Below are positions 7,776 to 15,127 of a DNA stretch of 16,165 nt, one piece after another; within the stretch, counting starts at the first letter, position 1, and every line of letters begins with the position of its first letter. Below the pieces are notes generated by a model. The model did no database searches and had not been told where the DNA came from. It worked only from the letters and a program-made list of their open reading frames with translations. The position numbers and the translations under genes are program-made. The stretch comes from UBA9865 sp035647835 (GTDB lineage: Bacteria > Bacillota > Dethiobacteria > Dethiobacterales > Dethiobacteraceae): positions 1-16,165 of the forward strand of contig DASRMS010000231.1 of NCBI GenBank assembly GCA_035647835.1, written 5' to 3'.

Positions 7776-10700
7776 TTATTCATCATCGTCACCATCGTCA
7801 TCATCAGCCAAGTCATCTAAATCAGCATCCAAATCATCTTCATCTTCATCAAGTTCATCTTCCAAATCAAGGTCGGTAAGCTCATCATCCAAAACTAGTT
7901 CGTCATCTTCTTCGCTATCTTCATCTTCGGCAGTTAAAGGAAATATTTTTAGTTCATTATCTGATAATTCATCGTCTGCAGCGTCTTTTAAATCTTCACT
8001 ATCAAGATCGTCTTCGTCATCTTCTTCTAAGACCAATTTAGTATTTGGCGCATTCTCATCTTCGGTGCCTTCAATATTAACACCTAAATCCTGCACTTCA
8101 CCATCTTCATCGCTTTCGCGAATTTCCATTTCGCCAGTCTCTTCATCAATGATTTTTACGTCTAAGGCTAGACTTTGCAGTTCTTTCACCAAAACCTTAA
8201 AGGATTCCGGCACGCCAGGTTCAGGAATATTTTCCCCTTTGACAATAGCTTCATATGTTTTAACCCGACCAACCACGTCGTCAGACTTAACCGTCAGAAT
8301 TTCCTGCAGGGTATAAGCTGCACCGTAGGCCTCAAGGGCCCATACTTCCATTTCACCAAAGCGTTGGCCGCCAAACTGGGCTTTACCTCCCAGCGGCTGT
8401 TGTGTGACTAAAGAGTAGGGTCCCGTGGAACGAGCATGGATTTTATCATCAACTAAATGTGCCAGTTTAAGCATATAGATATAGCCGACAGTTACTTGAT
8501 TGTCAAAGGGATCACCAGTTCGTCCATCATAGAGGACTGATTTGCCAGTTTCAGGCAGACCTGCTTCGGTAAACGCTGTGAAGACGTCTTCTTCCCGGGC
8601 GCCATCGAAAACAGGTGTGGCAATATGAATACCAAGTACTTTTGCGGCCCAGCCCAAGTGTGTCTCTAATATCTGACCAATATTCATCCGAGAGGGTACA
8701 CCAAGCGGATTAAGTACAATCTCCACTGGTCGGCCATCAGGCAAGAAAGGCATATCTTCTTCAGGTAAAATACGGGCAACTACACCTTTGTTACCATGGC
8801 GACCCGCCATTTTGTCCCCTTCAGAAATTTTGCGTTTTTGTGCTACGTATGCACGGACCAGTTGATTGACACCAGGTGGCAATTCATCGCCTTGCTCACG
8901 CGAAAAGACTTTAACGTCAACGACCATCCCCGCTTCACCATGGGGGACACGTAAGGAAGTATCACGTACTTCACGTGCTTTTTCGCCAAAGATAGCGCGC
9001 AGCAACCGTTCCTCTGCTGTTAATTCTGTTTCACCCTTAGGTGTTACTTTACCTACGAGGATATCGCCAGCGCGTACTTCGGCACCGACGCGAATAATAC
9101 CACGTTCATCTAGATCTTTTAAAGCATCCTCACCTACATTGGGAATATCACGAGTTATTTCTTCCGGTCCAAGTTTGGTATCACGTGCCTCTGATTCATA
9201 CTCTTCAATATGGATAGAGGTAAAGACATCTTCTTTTACCGCCTTCTCACTCAGGAGAATAGCATCTTCGTAGTTATAGCCTTCCCAAGGCATAAATGCT
9301 ACTAGCACATTTCGCCCTAAGGCCAGTTCACCCTGATCAGTAGACGGGCCATCAGCAATCACATCACCCGCGGCAACCTGTTGCCCTTTGTGGATAATGG
9401 GGCGCTGGTTCATACATGTTCCTTGATTGGAACGCTTAAATTTTTGTAGGGTATAGATGTCACAACCACGTTGATAGTTGAGGCGTGGCTCTCCGGGGAA
9501 GATTTCACCGGTACGCCCATTGATCAGGCGGTTGGGGGCATCAGGATCTTCGCTGCGGCGAATAACTATCATGGTGGCAGTGACATAGACAACTTCACCA
9601 TTTTTATCAGCCAAGATTACAACCCCGGAATCACGGGCTGTTTTGTACTCCAAGCCTGTCCCGACGAGCGGGGCATCCGCCTTCAGCAGCGGTACTGCCT
9701 GACGCTGCATGTTTGCACCCATCAGAGCACGGTTAGCATCGTCATTTTCTAAAAAAGGAATTAGGGCCGTAGCCACCGAAACTAATTGTTTAGGCGAGAC
9801 ATCCATAAAATCAATGGCAGAGGGCGGCCGTGTAATCGTCTCATGCCGATGTCGGCAGGTGACGCGCTGACTTAAGAAATATCCTTCATCATCAAGTTCA
9901 GCATTAGCCTGAGCCACTGTATAATGATCTTCATCATCGGCCGTCAGATAAACAATCTTTTCTGTCACACGCCCCTTTTCTTTATCAACTTTGCGGTAAG
10001 GCGTTTCGATAAAGCCATATTCATTAATACGGGCGAAAGTTGATAAAGAACCAATCAGGCCAATGTTGGGACCTTCAGGTGTCTCAATGGGACACATCCG
10101 ACCATAGTGAGAGTGGTGCACGTCACGCACTTCAAATCCAGCACGCTCTCGACTCAAGCCGCCCGGACCCAGTGCAGAAAGACGACGTTTATGTGTCAGT
10201 TCGGCCAAAGGATTGGTTTGATCCATAAATTGTGATAACTGACTCGAGCCAAAAAACTCTTTGATGGAAGCTATTACAGGACGGATGTTAATCAAGGCCT
10301 GCGGCGTAATAGCCTCCACATCCTGAATTGTCATACGTTCACGTACCACGCGTTCCATTCTCGATAACCCAATGCGGAATTGATTCTGCAGTAATTCGCC
10401 GACACTGCGCAGTCGACGATTACCCAAATGATCAATATCGTCCACATCGCCAATCCCATCCGCTAAATTAAGCATATAGCCGATGGTTGCCACGATATCT
10501 TCCCGAGTTAAATGTTTAGTCGTATCGGGAATCTGTCCGTTATTAGTCACTGTGACTTCCCGTTCGTTATGCTCGATACGCACACGGACAATACCTTTGC
10601 CCTCAAACGACTCCGCCATTTCCGTAGTGATGATCTCACCGGCGCGAGCGAGAATATTATCTTCCGCATCAACTACATTTTCTAATAATTTTTGCTGCTT

Positions 10701-11549
10701 AATACGCGGCGCTAAAGCAAATTTTTTGTTAATTTTATAACGTCCGACACTGGCAAAATCATACCGTTTAGGTTCGAAAAATAGTGACTCGAAAAGTGAA
10801 CGGGCATTATCTACGTTGAGAGGCTCACCTGGACGCAAGCGCTTATAGATCTCTAAAATCCCTGATTCAAAAGAATCGGTATGATCTTTTTCTAGTGTTG
10901 CTAAAATGCGTGTATCATGATCATAAAGTCGTAAAATATCATTATTGGTGCCATAGCCAATAGCACGCAAAAGCACCGTAACCGGCACTTTCCTCGTACG
11001 ATCAATCCGTACATAAATAACATCGTTAGCATCAGTTTCATATTCCAACCAGGCACCACGGTTAGGAATAATGGTTGCGGAATGCAGCACCTTACCACTG
11101 AAGTCAATTTGGCTTTTAAAATAGACCCCGGGCGAGCGAACTAACTGACTAACAATTACCCGCTCAGCACCATTAATAATAAAGGTACCGTTTTCCGTCA
11201 TCAGTGGAAAATCACCCATAAATACTTCTTGTTCTTTCACTTCGCCAGTTTCTTTGTTGATCAGGCGAACCCGCATGCGTAACGGCACCGAGTAGGTAGC
11301 GTCGCGCTCTTTGCATTCATCTACGGAATACTTGGGTTCGCCCAGGAAATATCCAATGAATTCCAGTACCAGATTTCCCGTAAAATCCTGAATTGGCGAA
11401 ATATCCCTAAACATCTCCTGCAGCCCTTCTTCAAGGAACCACTTATAAGATGTTTGCTGAATTTCTATCAGATTGGGCAGATCCAGAACCTCGTCAATCC
11501 GTGCATAGGTGCGGCGCTCCCGTGTTCCCGCGTCGATGACTTTGAACAT
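7776..11549 (-). CDS. rpoB: RNA polymerase subunit beta, with long acidic C-terminal tail
   Basis: Beta makes the other half of the RNA polymerase cleft and contains the rifampicin pocket. The 1257 residues include the rifampicin region GSSQLSQFMD (434-443) with Asp443, His453 and Ser458 (E. coli 516, 526, 531) all wild type. Also visible are the block CPIETPEGPNIGLI (486-499), GDKMAGRHGNKG (911-922) and the C-terminal clamp segment GGKAQFGGQRFGEMEVWALEA (about 1054-1074). The conserved core ends near residue 1135. Beyond it is a low-complexity tail: of the last 87 residues 51 are Asp or Glu and only 3 are Lys. The ATG at 11547-11549 is the only reasonable start, since TGA directly precedes it in frame. 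AGGAG lies 11 bases upstream, rather far. Confidence 0.98.
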   Translation of the reverse strand: MFKVIDAGTRERRTYARIDEVLDLPNLIEIQQTSYKWFLEEGLQEMFRDISPIQDFTGNLVLEFIGYFLGEPKYSVDECKERDATYSVPLRMRVRLINKETGEVKEQEVFMGDFPLMTENGTFIINGAERVIVSQLVRSPGVYFKSQIDFSGKVLHSATIIPNRGAWLEYETDANDVIYVRIDRTRKVPVTVLLRAIGYGTNNDILRLYDHDTRILATLEKDHTDSFESGILEIYKRLRPGEPLNVDNARSLFESLFFEPKRYDFASVGRYKINKKFALAPRIKQQKLLENVVDAEDNILARAGEIITTEMAESFEGKGIVRVRIEHNEREVTVTNNGQIPDTTKHLTREDIVATIGYMLNLADGIGDVDDIDHLGNRRLRSVGELLQNQFRIGLSRMERVVRERMTIQDVEAITPQALINIRPVIASIKEFFGSSQLSQFMDQTNPLAELTHKRRLSALGPGGLSRERAGFEVRDVHHSHYGRMCPIETPEGPNIGLIGSLSTFARINEYGFIETPYRKVDKEKGRVTEKIVYLTADDEDHYTVAQANAELDDEGYFLSQRVTCRHRHETITRPPSAIDFMDVSPKQLVSVATALIPFLENDDANRALMGANMQRQAVPLLKADAPLVGTGLEYKTARDSGVVILADKNGEVVYVTATMIVIRRSEDPDAPNRLINGRTGEIFPGEPRLNYQRGCDIYTLQKFKRSNQGTCMNQRPIIHKGQQVAAGDVIADGPSTDQGELALGRNVLVAFMPWEGYNYEDAILLSEKAVKEDVFTSIHIEEYESEARDTKLGPEEITRDIPNVGEDALKDLDERGIIRVGAEVRAGDILVGKVTPKGETELTAEERLLRAIFGEKAREVRDTSLRVPHGEAGMVVDVKVFSREQGDELPPGVNQLVRAYVAQKRKISEGDKMAGRHGNKGVVARILPEEDMPFLPDGRPVEIVLNPLGVPSRMNIGQILETHLGWAAKVLGIHIATPVFDGAREEDVFTAFTEAGLPETGKSVLYDGRTGDPFDNQVTVGYIYMLKLAHLVDDKIHARSTGPYSLVTQQPLGGKAQFGGQRFGEMEVWALEAYGAAYTLQEILTVKSDDVVGRVKTYEAIVKGENIPEPGVPESFKVLVKELQSLALDVKIIDEETGEMEIRESDEDGEVQDLGVNIEGTEDENAPNTKLVLEEDDEDDLDSEDLKDAADDELSDNELKIFPLTAEDEDSEEDDELVLDDELTDLDLEDELDEDEDDLDADLDDLADDDDGDDDE
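7779..8039 (-). repeat. Low-complexity GAT/GAA-rich tract encoding the RpoB acidic tail
   Basis: Codons 1171-1257 of rpoB are dominated by Asp and Glu codons, giving an imperfect trinucleotide-like run (cat/ctt repeats on the plus strand, densest at 7780-7870). Leu-Asp-rich groups recur (DLDLEDELDEDEDD type). Such tracts can change length by slippage; the reading frame here is intact. Confidence 0.6.
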
Positions 11550-11725
11550 TCAGGCATTCACTCCTGTCCCTAGGTTTTACCCGCTATAGAAATAACAATA
11601 CCTTCCTCAAAATACTTACCTAAAAAGTAAACACAGCTAACGGCACTCGTAACATCTTATTCTTTCCCGATCGAAACAATAATATGCATAAATATAGCAA
11701 AGAAGGCATTGTTAAGCAATTTACG
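11550..11725 (-). promoter_or_regulatory. rpoB 5' leader, about 170 nt
   Basis: The stretch between the promoter and the rpoB start is AT-rich. I recognise no riboswitch, no long stem and no intrinsic terminator in it. A short reading frame GTG-AAT-GCC-TGA abuts the rpoB ATG and sits close to the AGGAG sequence; it may be chance. Confidence 0.4.
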
Positions 11726-11754
11726 ATTTTATCACAAGTGTTTACCTATGTCAA
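11726..11754 (-). promoter_or_regulatory. Sigma-A type promoter for rpoBC
   Basis: Minus-strand TTGACA (11749-11754), a 17-base spacer and TAAAAT (11726-11731) with TGA before the -10 (extended -10). It lies about 50 bases after the rplL terminator, so rpoBC can be transcribed independently of rplJL. The predicted start is near 11719. Confidence 0.8.
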
Positions 11755-11802
11755 GAAAATGAGGAAGATTTTTCCCTAGTTTCACTGGTATTGAGAAATG
11801 GG

Positions 11803-11831
11803 AAAAAGGCACCCGCAACAGGGTGCCTTTT
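11803..11831 (-). terminator. Intrinsic terminator after rplL
   Basis: On the minus strand AAAAGGCACCC (11821-11831) pairs with GGGTGCCTTTT (11804-11814) around a 6-base loop, ending in a run of T. It begins 17 bases past the rplL stop. A terminator or attenuator between rplL and rpoB is known to lower polymerase subunit synthesis relative to L7/L12. Confidence 0.9.
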
Positions 11832-11847
11832 AAAGCTATAAAAACAC

Positions 11848-12222
11848 TTACTTAAGTTCGACACTGGCACCAGCTTCTTCAAGTTTAGCTTTCAAAGCTT
11901 CAGCATCTTCTTTGCTGATTTTTTCTTTAACTGCTTTTGGTGCACTGTCAACTACCTCTTTAGCTTCTTTTAAGCCAAGACCGGTAACTTCGCGCACAAC
12001 TTTAATGGTAGCTACTTTTTTCTCACCAGCAGCGAGCAGAATTACATCAAATTCAGTTTGTTCCTCAACAGCAGGAGCATCACCGGCAACAGGCATAGCT
12101 GCCATGGCCACAGGTGCAGCTGCACTTACACCAAATTCTTCTTCAAAAGCTTTAACTAACTCGGACAGTTCAAGCACTGTCATTTCTTTAACGATATCAA
12201 GAACTTCAACAACTTTAGACAT
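11848..12222 (-). CDS. rplL: 50S ribosomal protein L7/L12
   Basis: L7/L12 is the multicopy stalk protein that recruits translational GTPases such as EF-G and EF-Tu. The 124 residues show the N-terminal dimerisation helices (1-33), an Ala/Pro/Met hinge (about 34-52) and the C-terminal factor-binding domain with TIKVVREVTGLGLKEAKE (72-89). The ATG at 12220-12222 has AAGGAGGAA upstream. It lies 52 bp downstream of rplJ, with which it forms the L10 operon, and is followed by a strong intrinsic terminator. Confidence 0.98.
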   Translation of the reverse strand: MSKVVEVLDIVKEMTVLELSELVKAFEEEFGVSAAAPVAMAAMPVAGDAPAVEEQTEFDVILLAAGEKKVATIKVVREVTGLGLKEAKEVVDSAPKAVKEKISKEDAEALKAKLEEAGASVELK

Positions 12223-12274
12223 TTATAGTTCCTCCTTATAATTAAACAATTTTTTTTGGTATTTTAATTTGCAC

Positions 12275-12805
12275 TTAAGCTTCGGCAGCTTTTTTTTCAC
12301 GTACGGCGTCAAGCGTACCAACAAATTTACGCAGCAAGGCTTGGGCTGCACCAGCAAAACTAGTCATCGGTGAAGCGAAAGCACCGGCAACATGAGCTAA
12401 CAATACTTCACGCGCAGGCAGATCTGCTAAGGCTTTAATGCGACTAGCATCAATCAGCCCGCCTTCCAGTAATCCACCTTTGAGCTCCAGCTTGTCGAAC
12501 TCCTTGGCATACTTTGATAAAACTTTGGCAGGAGCGACCGGGTCTTCAAAACCAAAAGCAATAGCAGTAGGTCCTTCCAGATAAAGGTCTAATCCTTCAT
12601 AACCCAACTCATGCGCAGCAATCCGCACCAGAGTATTTTTGGCAACAGTGTATTTCACATTTTCTGCCCGCAGGGCGCGGCGCAAGGTGGTAATTTGTTG
12701 GACATTCAAACCCCGATAATCTGTGATAATCGCTGTTTTAGCATTACTTAAATCTTCTTTAACTTCGGCAACAACTTGCCTCTTTGTTTCCTTACTTATA
12801 CTCAT
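12275..12805 (-). CDS. rplJ: 50S ribosomal protein L10
   Basis: L10 anchors L7/L12 dimers to the 23S rRNA stalk base. From the chosen start it has 176 residues with DYRGL (29-33) and YTVAKNTL (52-59), which belong to the RNA-binding domain. The C-terminal helix (FVGTLDAVREKK) is where L7/L12 dimers dock. An in-frame ATG at 12835 would add ten residues but overlaps the leader and lacks family support. The ATG at 12803-12805 has AAAGGAGGTGG at ideal distance. A canonical L10 leader and attenuator hairpin precede it, so autoregulation by the L10-L7/L12 complex is expected. Confidence 0.97.
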   Translation of the reverse strand: MSISKETKRQVVAEVKEDLSNAKTAIITDYRGLNVQQITTLRRALRAENVKYTVAKNTLVRIAAHELGYEGLDLYLEGPTAIAFGFEDPVAPAKVLSKYAKEFDKLELKGGLLEGGLIDASRIKALADLPAREVLLAHVAGAFASPMTSFAGAAQALLRKFVGTLDAVREKKAAEA

Positions 12806-12890
12806 CGTTCCACCTCCTTTACGAACAATAACCAAAAGCTTGCAGTGTTTAGCACTCTATAAACTACAGCGGCAGTTTTTAACTACAGTA

Positions 12891-12924
12891 TAAAATGGCC
12901 TCCGTGCAGACACACGGAGGCCAT
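12891..12924 (-). terminator. Attenuator hairpin of the L10 leader
   Basis: On the minus strand ATGGCCTCCGTG (12913-12924) pairs perfectly with CACGGAGGCCAT (12895-12906) around a 6-base loop, followed by TTTTA. It lies about 90 bases before the rplJ ATG and is the premature terminator expected downstream of an L10 leader. Confidence 0.85.
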
Positions 12925-13013
12925 CACGGGTTGAAATTAACAACACAGTTGATGACATTCCGACCTCGGCAGGCAATAATTTAAGTCCTCGCGGACACCT
13001 GCTGTCTGCAGTC
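12891..13013 (-). ncRNA. L10 leader RNA (autoregulatory element of rplJL)
   Basis: The transcript upstream of rplJ shows the layout of the bacterial L10 leader. GAC (13011-13013) and GTC (12962-12964) bracket a stem GCAGG/CCTGC (12998-13002 with 12969-12973). Inside is a hairpin GTCC-GCGA-GGAC (12985-12996) with a GNRA tetraloop. The unpaired AGACA and CGAG neighbours match the kink-turn-like core bound by the L10-L7/L12 complex. Downstream comes the attenuator hairpin. Assignment is from the recalled pattern; a covariance search with the Rfam L10_leader model would settle it. Confidence 0.85.
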
Positions 13014-13047
13014 AAAACTAACTTAGTATTTATACATGCTCGGGCGC

Positions 13048-13076
13048 ATCGTATCATATACACCCGTTTTTGGCAA
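13048..13076 (-). promoter_or_regulatory. Probable promoter for rplJL
   Basis: Minus-strand TTGCCA (13071-13076), a 17-base spacer and TACGAT (13048-13053) with TGA before the -10. It starts 7 bases past the rplA stop and would begin transcription about 30 bases before the L10 leader. Box matches are weaker than for the rpoB and L7Ae promoters. Confidence 0.6.
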
Positions 13077-13082
13077 GATTAA

Positions 13083-13793
13083 TTATTTTACTTTACCCAG
13101 CTGTGCGGCTTTTTGCGTACTTATCGGTACTCCTGGTCCCATAGTTGTAGAAACAGTAATGGAACGCAGATACTGGCCTTTCGCTGCAGCTGGCTTAACT
13201 TTTTGCAAAGTATCGATAATGGTGTAGAAGTTCTCTAGCAGCTTCTCTACGGCGAACGATACTTTGCCAATGGGTACATGGATAATACTGTTTTTATCTA
13301 CACGATACTCCACTTTACCGGCTTTAATCTCATTGATGGCACGAGCGACATCCATAGTTACTGTACCGGTTTTGGGATTGGGCATCAGGCCTCTCGGACC
13401 TAAGATACGACCAAGCTTACCGACAGTACCCATCATATCGGGTGTAGCTACCGCTACATCAAAATCAAACCAACCCTCTTGTATCTTGGCCACCAAATCT
13501 TCAGCGCCCACAAAATCTGCTCCTGCCATTTCTGCTTCTTTGGCTTTCTCACCTTTGGCAAAAACAGCTACGGTAACGGCTTTACCGATACCTGCAGGCA
13601 GCACCACAGCGCCGCGAACCTGCTGATCAGCATGCTTGGGGTTGACACCCAGTCTGACAGCCAGTTCAACAGTACCATCAAACTTGGTAGTTGCGGTTTT
13701 CTGGGCCAAAGCTAGCGCTTCTTCCGGCTCATAAGGTTGTTCACGATCAATTAGCTTTCTCGCGTCTAAATACTTTTTACCGTGTTTAGCCAT
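13083..13793 (-). CDS. rplA: 50S ribosomal protein L1
   Basis: L1 forms the mobile stalk next to the ribosomal E site and in several bacteria represses translation of its own operon. The chosen start gives 236 residues beginning MAKHGKKYLDA. The signature TPDMMGTVGKLGRILGPRGL, with LMPNPKTGTV following, is in the middle third. An in-frame ATG at 13844 would add 17 residues that do not resemble L1, while the ATG at 13791-13793 has AAGGAGG 7 bases upstream. It lies 59 bp after rplK; that gap carries a possible bulged hairpin ending next to the ribosome binding site. Confidence 0.97.
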   Translation of the reverse strand: MAKHGKKYLDARKLIDREQPYEPEEALALAQKTATTKFDGTVELAVRLGVNPKHADQQVRGAVVLPAGIGKAVTVAVFAKGEKAKEAEMAGADFVGAEDLVAKIQEGWFDFDVAVATPDMMGTVGKLGRILGPRGLMPNPKTGTVTMDVARAINEIKAGKVEYRVDKNSIIHVPIGKVSFAVEKLLENFYTIIDTLQKVKPAAAKGQYLRSITVSTTMGPGVPISTQKAAQLGKVK

Positions 13794-13800
13794 TTCTTTC

Positions 13801-13840
13801 CCTCCTTGTGGTGCGAGCGAGGCGGCAACACCTCTCCCAC
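13801..13840 (-). promoter_or_regulatory. Possible bulged stem-loop in the rplK-rplA gap
   Basis: GTGGGAGAGG (13831-13840) can pair in three short blocks (GTGG, GAG, AGG) with CCT, CTC and CCAC of 13808-13823, leaving CG and GCA bulged on the 3' side. The 3' arm ends next to the rplA AAGGAGG. This is a candidate site for translational control, perhaps by L1, but the pairing is modest and I cannot confirm it. Confidence 0.3.
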
Positions 13841-13852
13841 GCAACCAATAAA

Positions 13853-14278
13853 TTATTTTTGAATTGTAATACCCATACTGCGTGCAGTACCTTCAACCAT
13901 CCGCATTGCTGCTTCTACATCATTAGCATTAAGATCTTCCATTTTAAGCTCTGCAATTTTACGAACTTTATCCCGTGATAATGTGGCGACTTTAACTTTA
14001 TTTGGTTCCCCAGAAGCAGTATCAAGACCGGCTGCTTTTTTCAACAAGACAGCTGCAGGCGGGGTTTTAGTAATAAAGCTAAAGGAACGGTCTTCATAAA
14101 TGGTAATCACAACAGGGATTACTAAACCAGCTTGTTGAGCAGTACGCTCATTAAACTCTTTACAAAAGCCCATGATGTTAACGCCGTGCTGACCAAGAGC
14201 AGGACCTACCGGAGGCGCGGGAGTAGCTTTACCCGCAGGAATTTGCAGTTTAACAAGACCTTTTACTTTCTTTGCCAT
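13853..14278 (-). CDS. rplK: 50S ribosomal protein L11
   Basis: L11 binds the GTPase-associated region of 23S rRNA at the stalk base; it is needed for RelA-type stringent signalling and is part of the thiostrepton site. It has 141 residues, the standard length. The N-terminal domain has the Pro-rich KATPAPPVGPALGQHG segment (17-32), and the C-terminal RNA-binding domain ends in GTARSMGITIQK. The ATG at 14276-14278 has AGGAGGTG upstream. The gap to nusG is 22 bp, leaving no room for an E. coli-type L1-binding leader immediately ahead of rplK. Confidence 0.98.
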   Translation of the reverse strand: MAKKVKGLVKLQIPAGKATPAPPVGPALGQHGVNIMGFCKEFNERTAQQAGLVIPVVITIYEDRSFSFITKTPPAAVLLKKAAGLDTASGEPNKVKVATLSRDKVRKIAELKMEDLNANDVEAAMRMVEGTARSMGITIQK

Positions 14279-14300
14279 CTATTACACCTCCTATCTTTTA

Positions 14301-14825
14301 CTATAGCTTCTCTACCTGAAAATATTCTAGCTCAACCGGAGTTTCCCGGCCAAACATAGAAACAAGGACTTTAATCTTACGCCTGTCTGGTAAAACTTCT
14401 TCCACTTTGCCAATAAAATTAGCAAACGGTCCTTCAACGACCCGCACACTTTCGCCAGTTACAAAATCAATTTTGGGTTTAGGCTCGTCCATGCCCATCT
14501 GCTTAAGTATCTGGGCGATCTCGCTTTCCGAGAGGGGAATGGGCTTAGAGCCGGGTCCAACAAATCCGGTAACTCCTGGAGTGTTACGAACAACATACCA
14601 CGAATCATCAGTAATAGTCATTTCCACTAGCACATAGCCGGGAAAGACCTTTTTTAACGTAGACTTTCGCTTGCCGTTTTTAATTTCAAACTCTTTTTCC
14701 ATGGGCACGAGGACACGAAAGATCTTATCCTGCATCTCCATGGACTCTACGCGTTTTTCCAGATTTGTTTTTACTTTGTTTTCATAACCTGCATATGTGT
14801 GCACCACATACCAGTTTTTACTCAT
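14301..14825 (-). CDS. nusG: Transcription elongation/antitermination factor NusG
   Basis: NusG binds RNA polymerase and, in different bacteria, modulates pausing, Rho termination and transcription-translation coupling. The 174 residues comprise an NGN domain (about 1-110, with WYVVHTYAGYENKV at 5-18 and FPGYVLVEM at 61-69) and a KOW domain (about 121-174, with VVEGPFANFIGKV at 129-141). No extra domain is inserted. The ATG at 14823-14825 matches the family N-terminus and there is no in-frame start upstream. Unusually, GGAGG is 20 bases away; a small hairpin in between would bring it within about 6 bases. The Shine-Dalgarno directly follows the secE stop codon. Confidence 0.98.
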   Translation of the reverse strand: MSKNWYVVHTYAGYENKVKTNLEKRVESMEMQDKIFRVLVPMEKEFEIKNGKRKSTLKKVFPGYVLVEMTITDDSWYVVRNTPGVTGFVGPGSKPIPLSESEIAQILKQMGMDEPKPKIDFVTGESVRVVEGPFANFIGKVEEVLPDRRKIKVLVSMFGRETPVELEYFQVEKL

Positions 14826-14850
14826 AGGCCAGGGGAATACCCCTACCTCC
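14826..14850 (-). promoter_or_regulatory. nusG ribosome binding site split from the start codon by a hairpin
   Basis: GGAGG (14846-14850) is followed by AGGGG (14840-14844), loop TATT and CCCCT (14831-14835), then GGCCT and the ATG. The linear spacing is 20 bases; looping out the 14-base perfect hairpin leaves 6. No other Shine-Dalgarno-like sequence lies closer to the ATG. Confidence 0.6.
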
Positions 14851-14853
14851 TTA

Positions 14854-15048
14854 CTATTGGAGAATCAGTTTCAGCAGCTCTGTAAATCCTGCATCGAGCA
14901 GCCAAAAGAAAATCCCAATGAAAAATACGGTTGTCAGTACCATTGAAGTATAGACTGTTAGTTCACGGCGGTTAGGCCAGTGAACTTTTTTCAATTCTTG
15001 TCTGACTTCCTTAAAATATTTTGTGAGGCCTTTGACATTGGCAGCCAC
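14854..15048 (-). CDS. secE: Preprotein translocase subunit SecE
   Basis: SecE clamps and stabilises the SecY channel in the cytoplasmic membrane. It is 64 residues, the short single-span Gram-positive form. An amphipathic N-terminal helix contains the conserved KKVHWPNRREL (20-30), followed by one hydrophobic segment (about 33-53) and a short tail. The start codon is GTG (15046-15048), with AAGGA 9 bases upstream; no in-frame ATG lies before the conserved region. It is the usual partner of nusG, 5 bp from its Shine-Dalgarno, and follows rpmG. Confidence 0.96.
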   Translation of the reverse strand: MAANVKGLTKYFKEVRQELKKVHWPNRRELTVYTSMVLTTVFFIGIFFWLLDAGFTELLKLILQ

Positions 15049-15090
15049 TTAACCACATCCTTGCAACAAAAATCAAATATTGCTTACGCT

Positions 15091-15127
15091 CGTCTACGCA
15101 GCAAACGTTTTGCAAACGAGTTAGACG
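15091..15127 (-). other. Possible stem-loop in the rpmG-secE gap
   Basis: CGTCTA (15122-15127) pairs with TAGACG (15091-15096), and GCAAA pairs with TTTGC inside. It begins right after the rpmG stop codon. There is no U-run, so it is more likely a processing or stabilising structure than a terminator, if it is real at all. Confidence 0.3.

Noticed and set aside
7779..8039. Repeat array or CRISPR-like periodicity at the rpoB 3' end
   Set aside because: The repetition is codon-level Asp/Glu bias within an open frame, without spacers or conserved repeat units.
8866..9273. Plus-strand open frame of 135 codons opposite rpoB, and similar long plus-strand frames opposite fusA, rpoC and rplA
   Set aside because: They lie wholly antisense to highly conserved genes, have no ribosome binding site pattern or recognisable family, and are shadows of the minus-strand codon bias.
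12857..13063. Minus-strand open frame of 68 codons in the rplA-rplJ gap
   Set aside because: It overlaps the L10 leader and its attenuator hairpin, which explain the sequence better; no good ribosome binding site.
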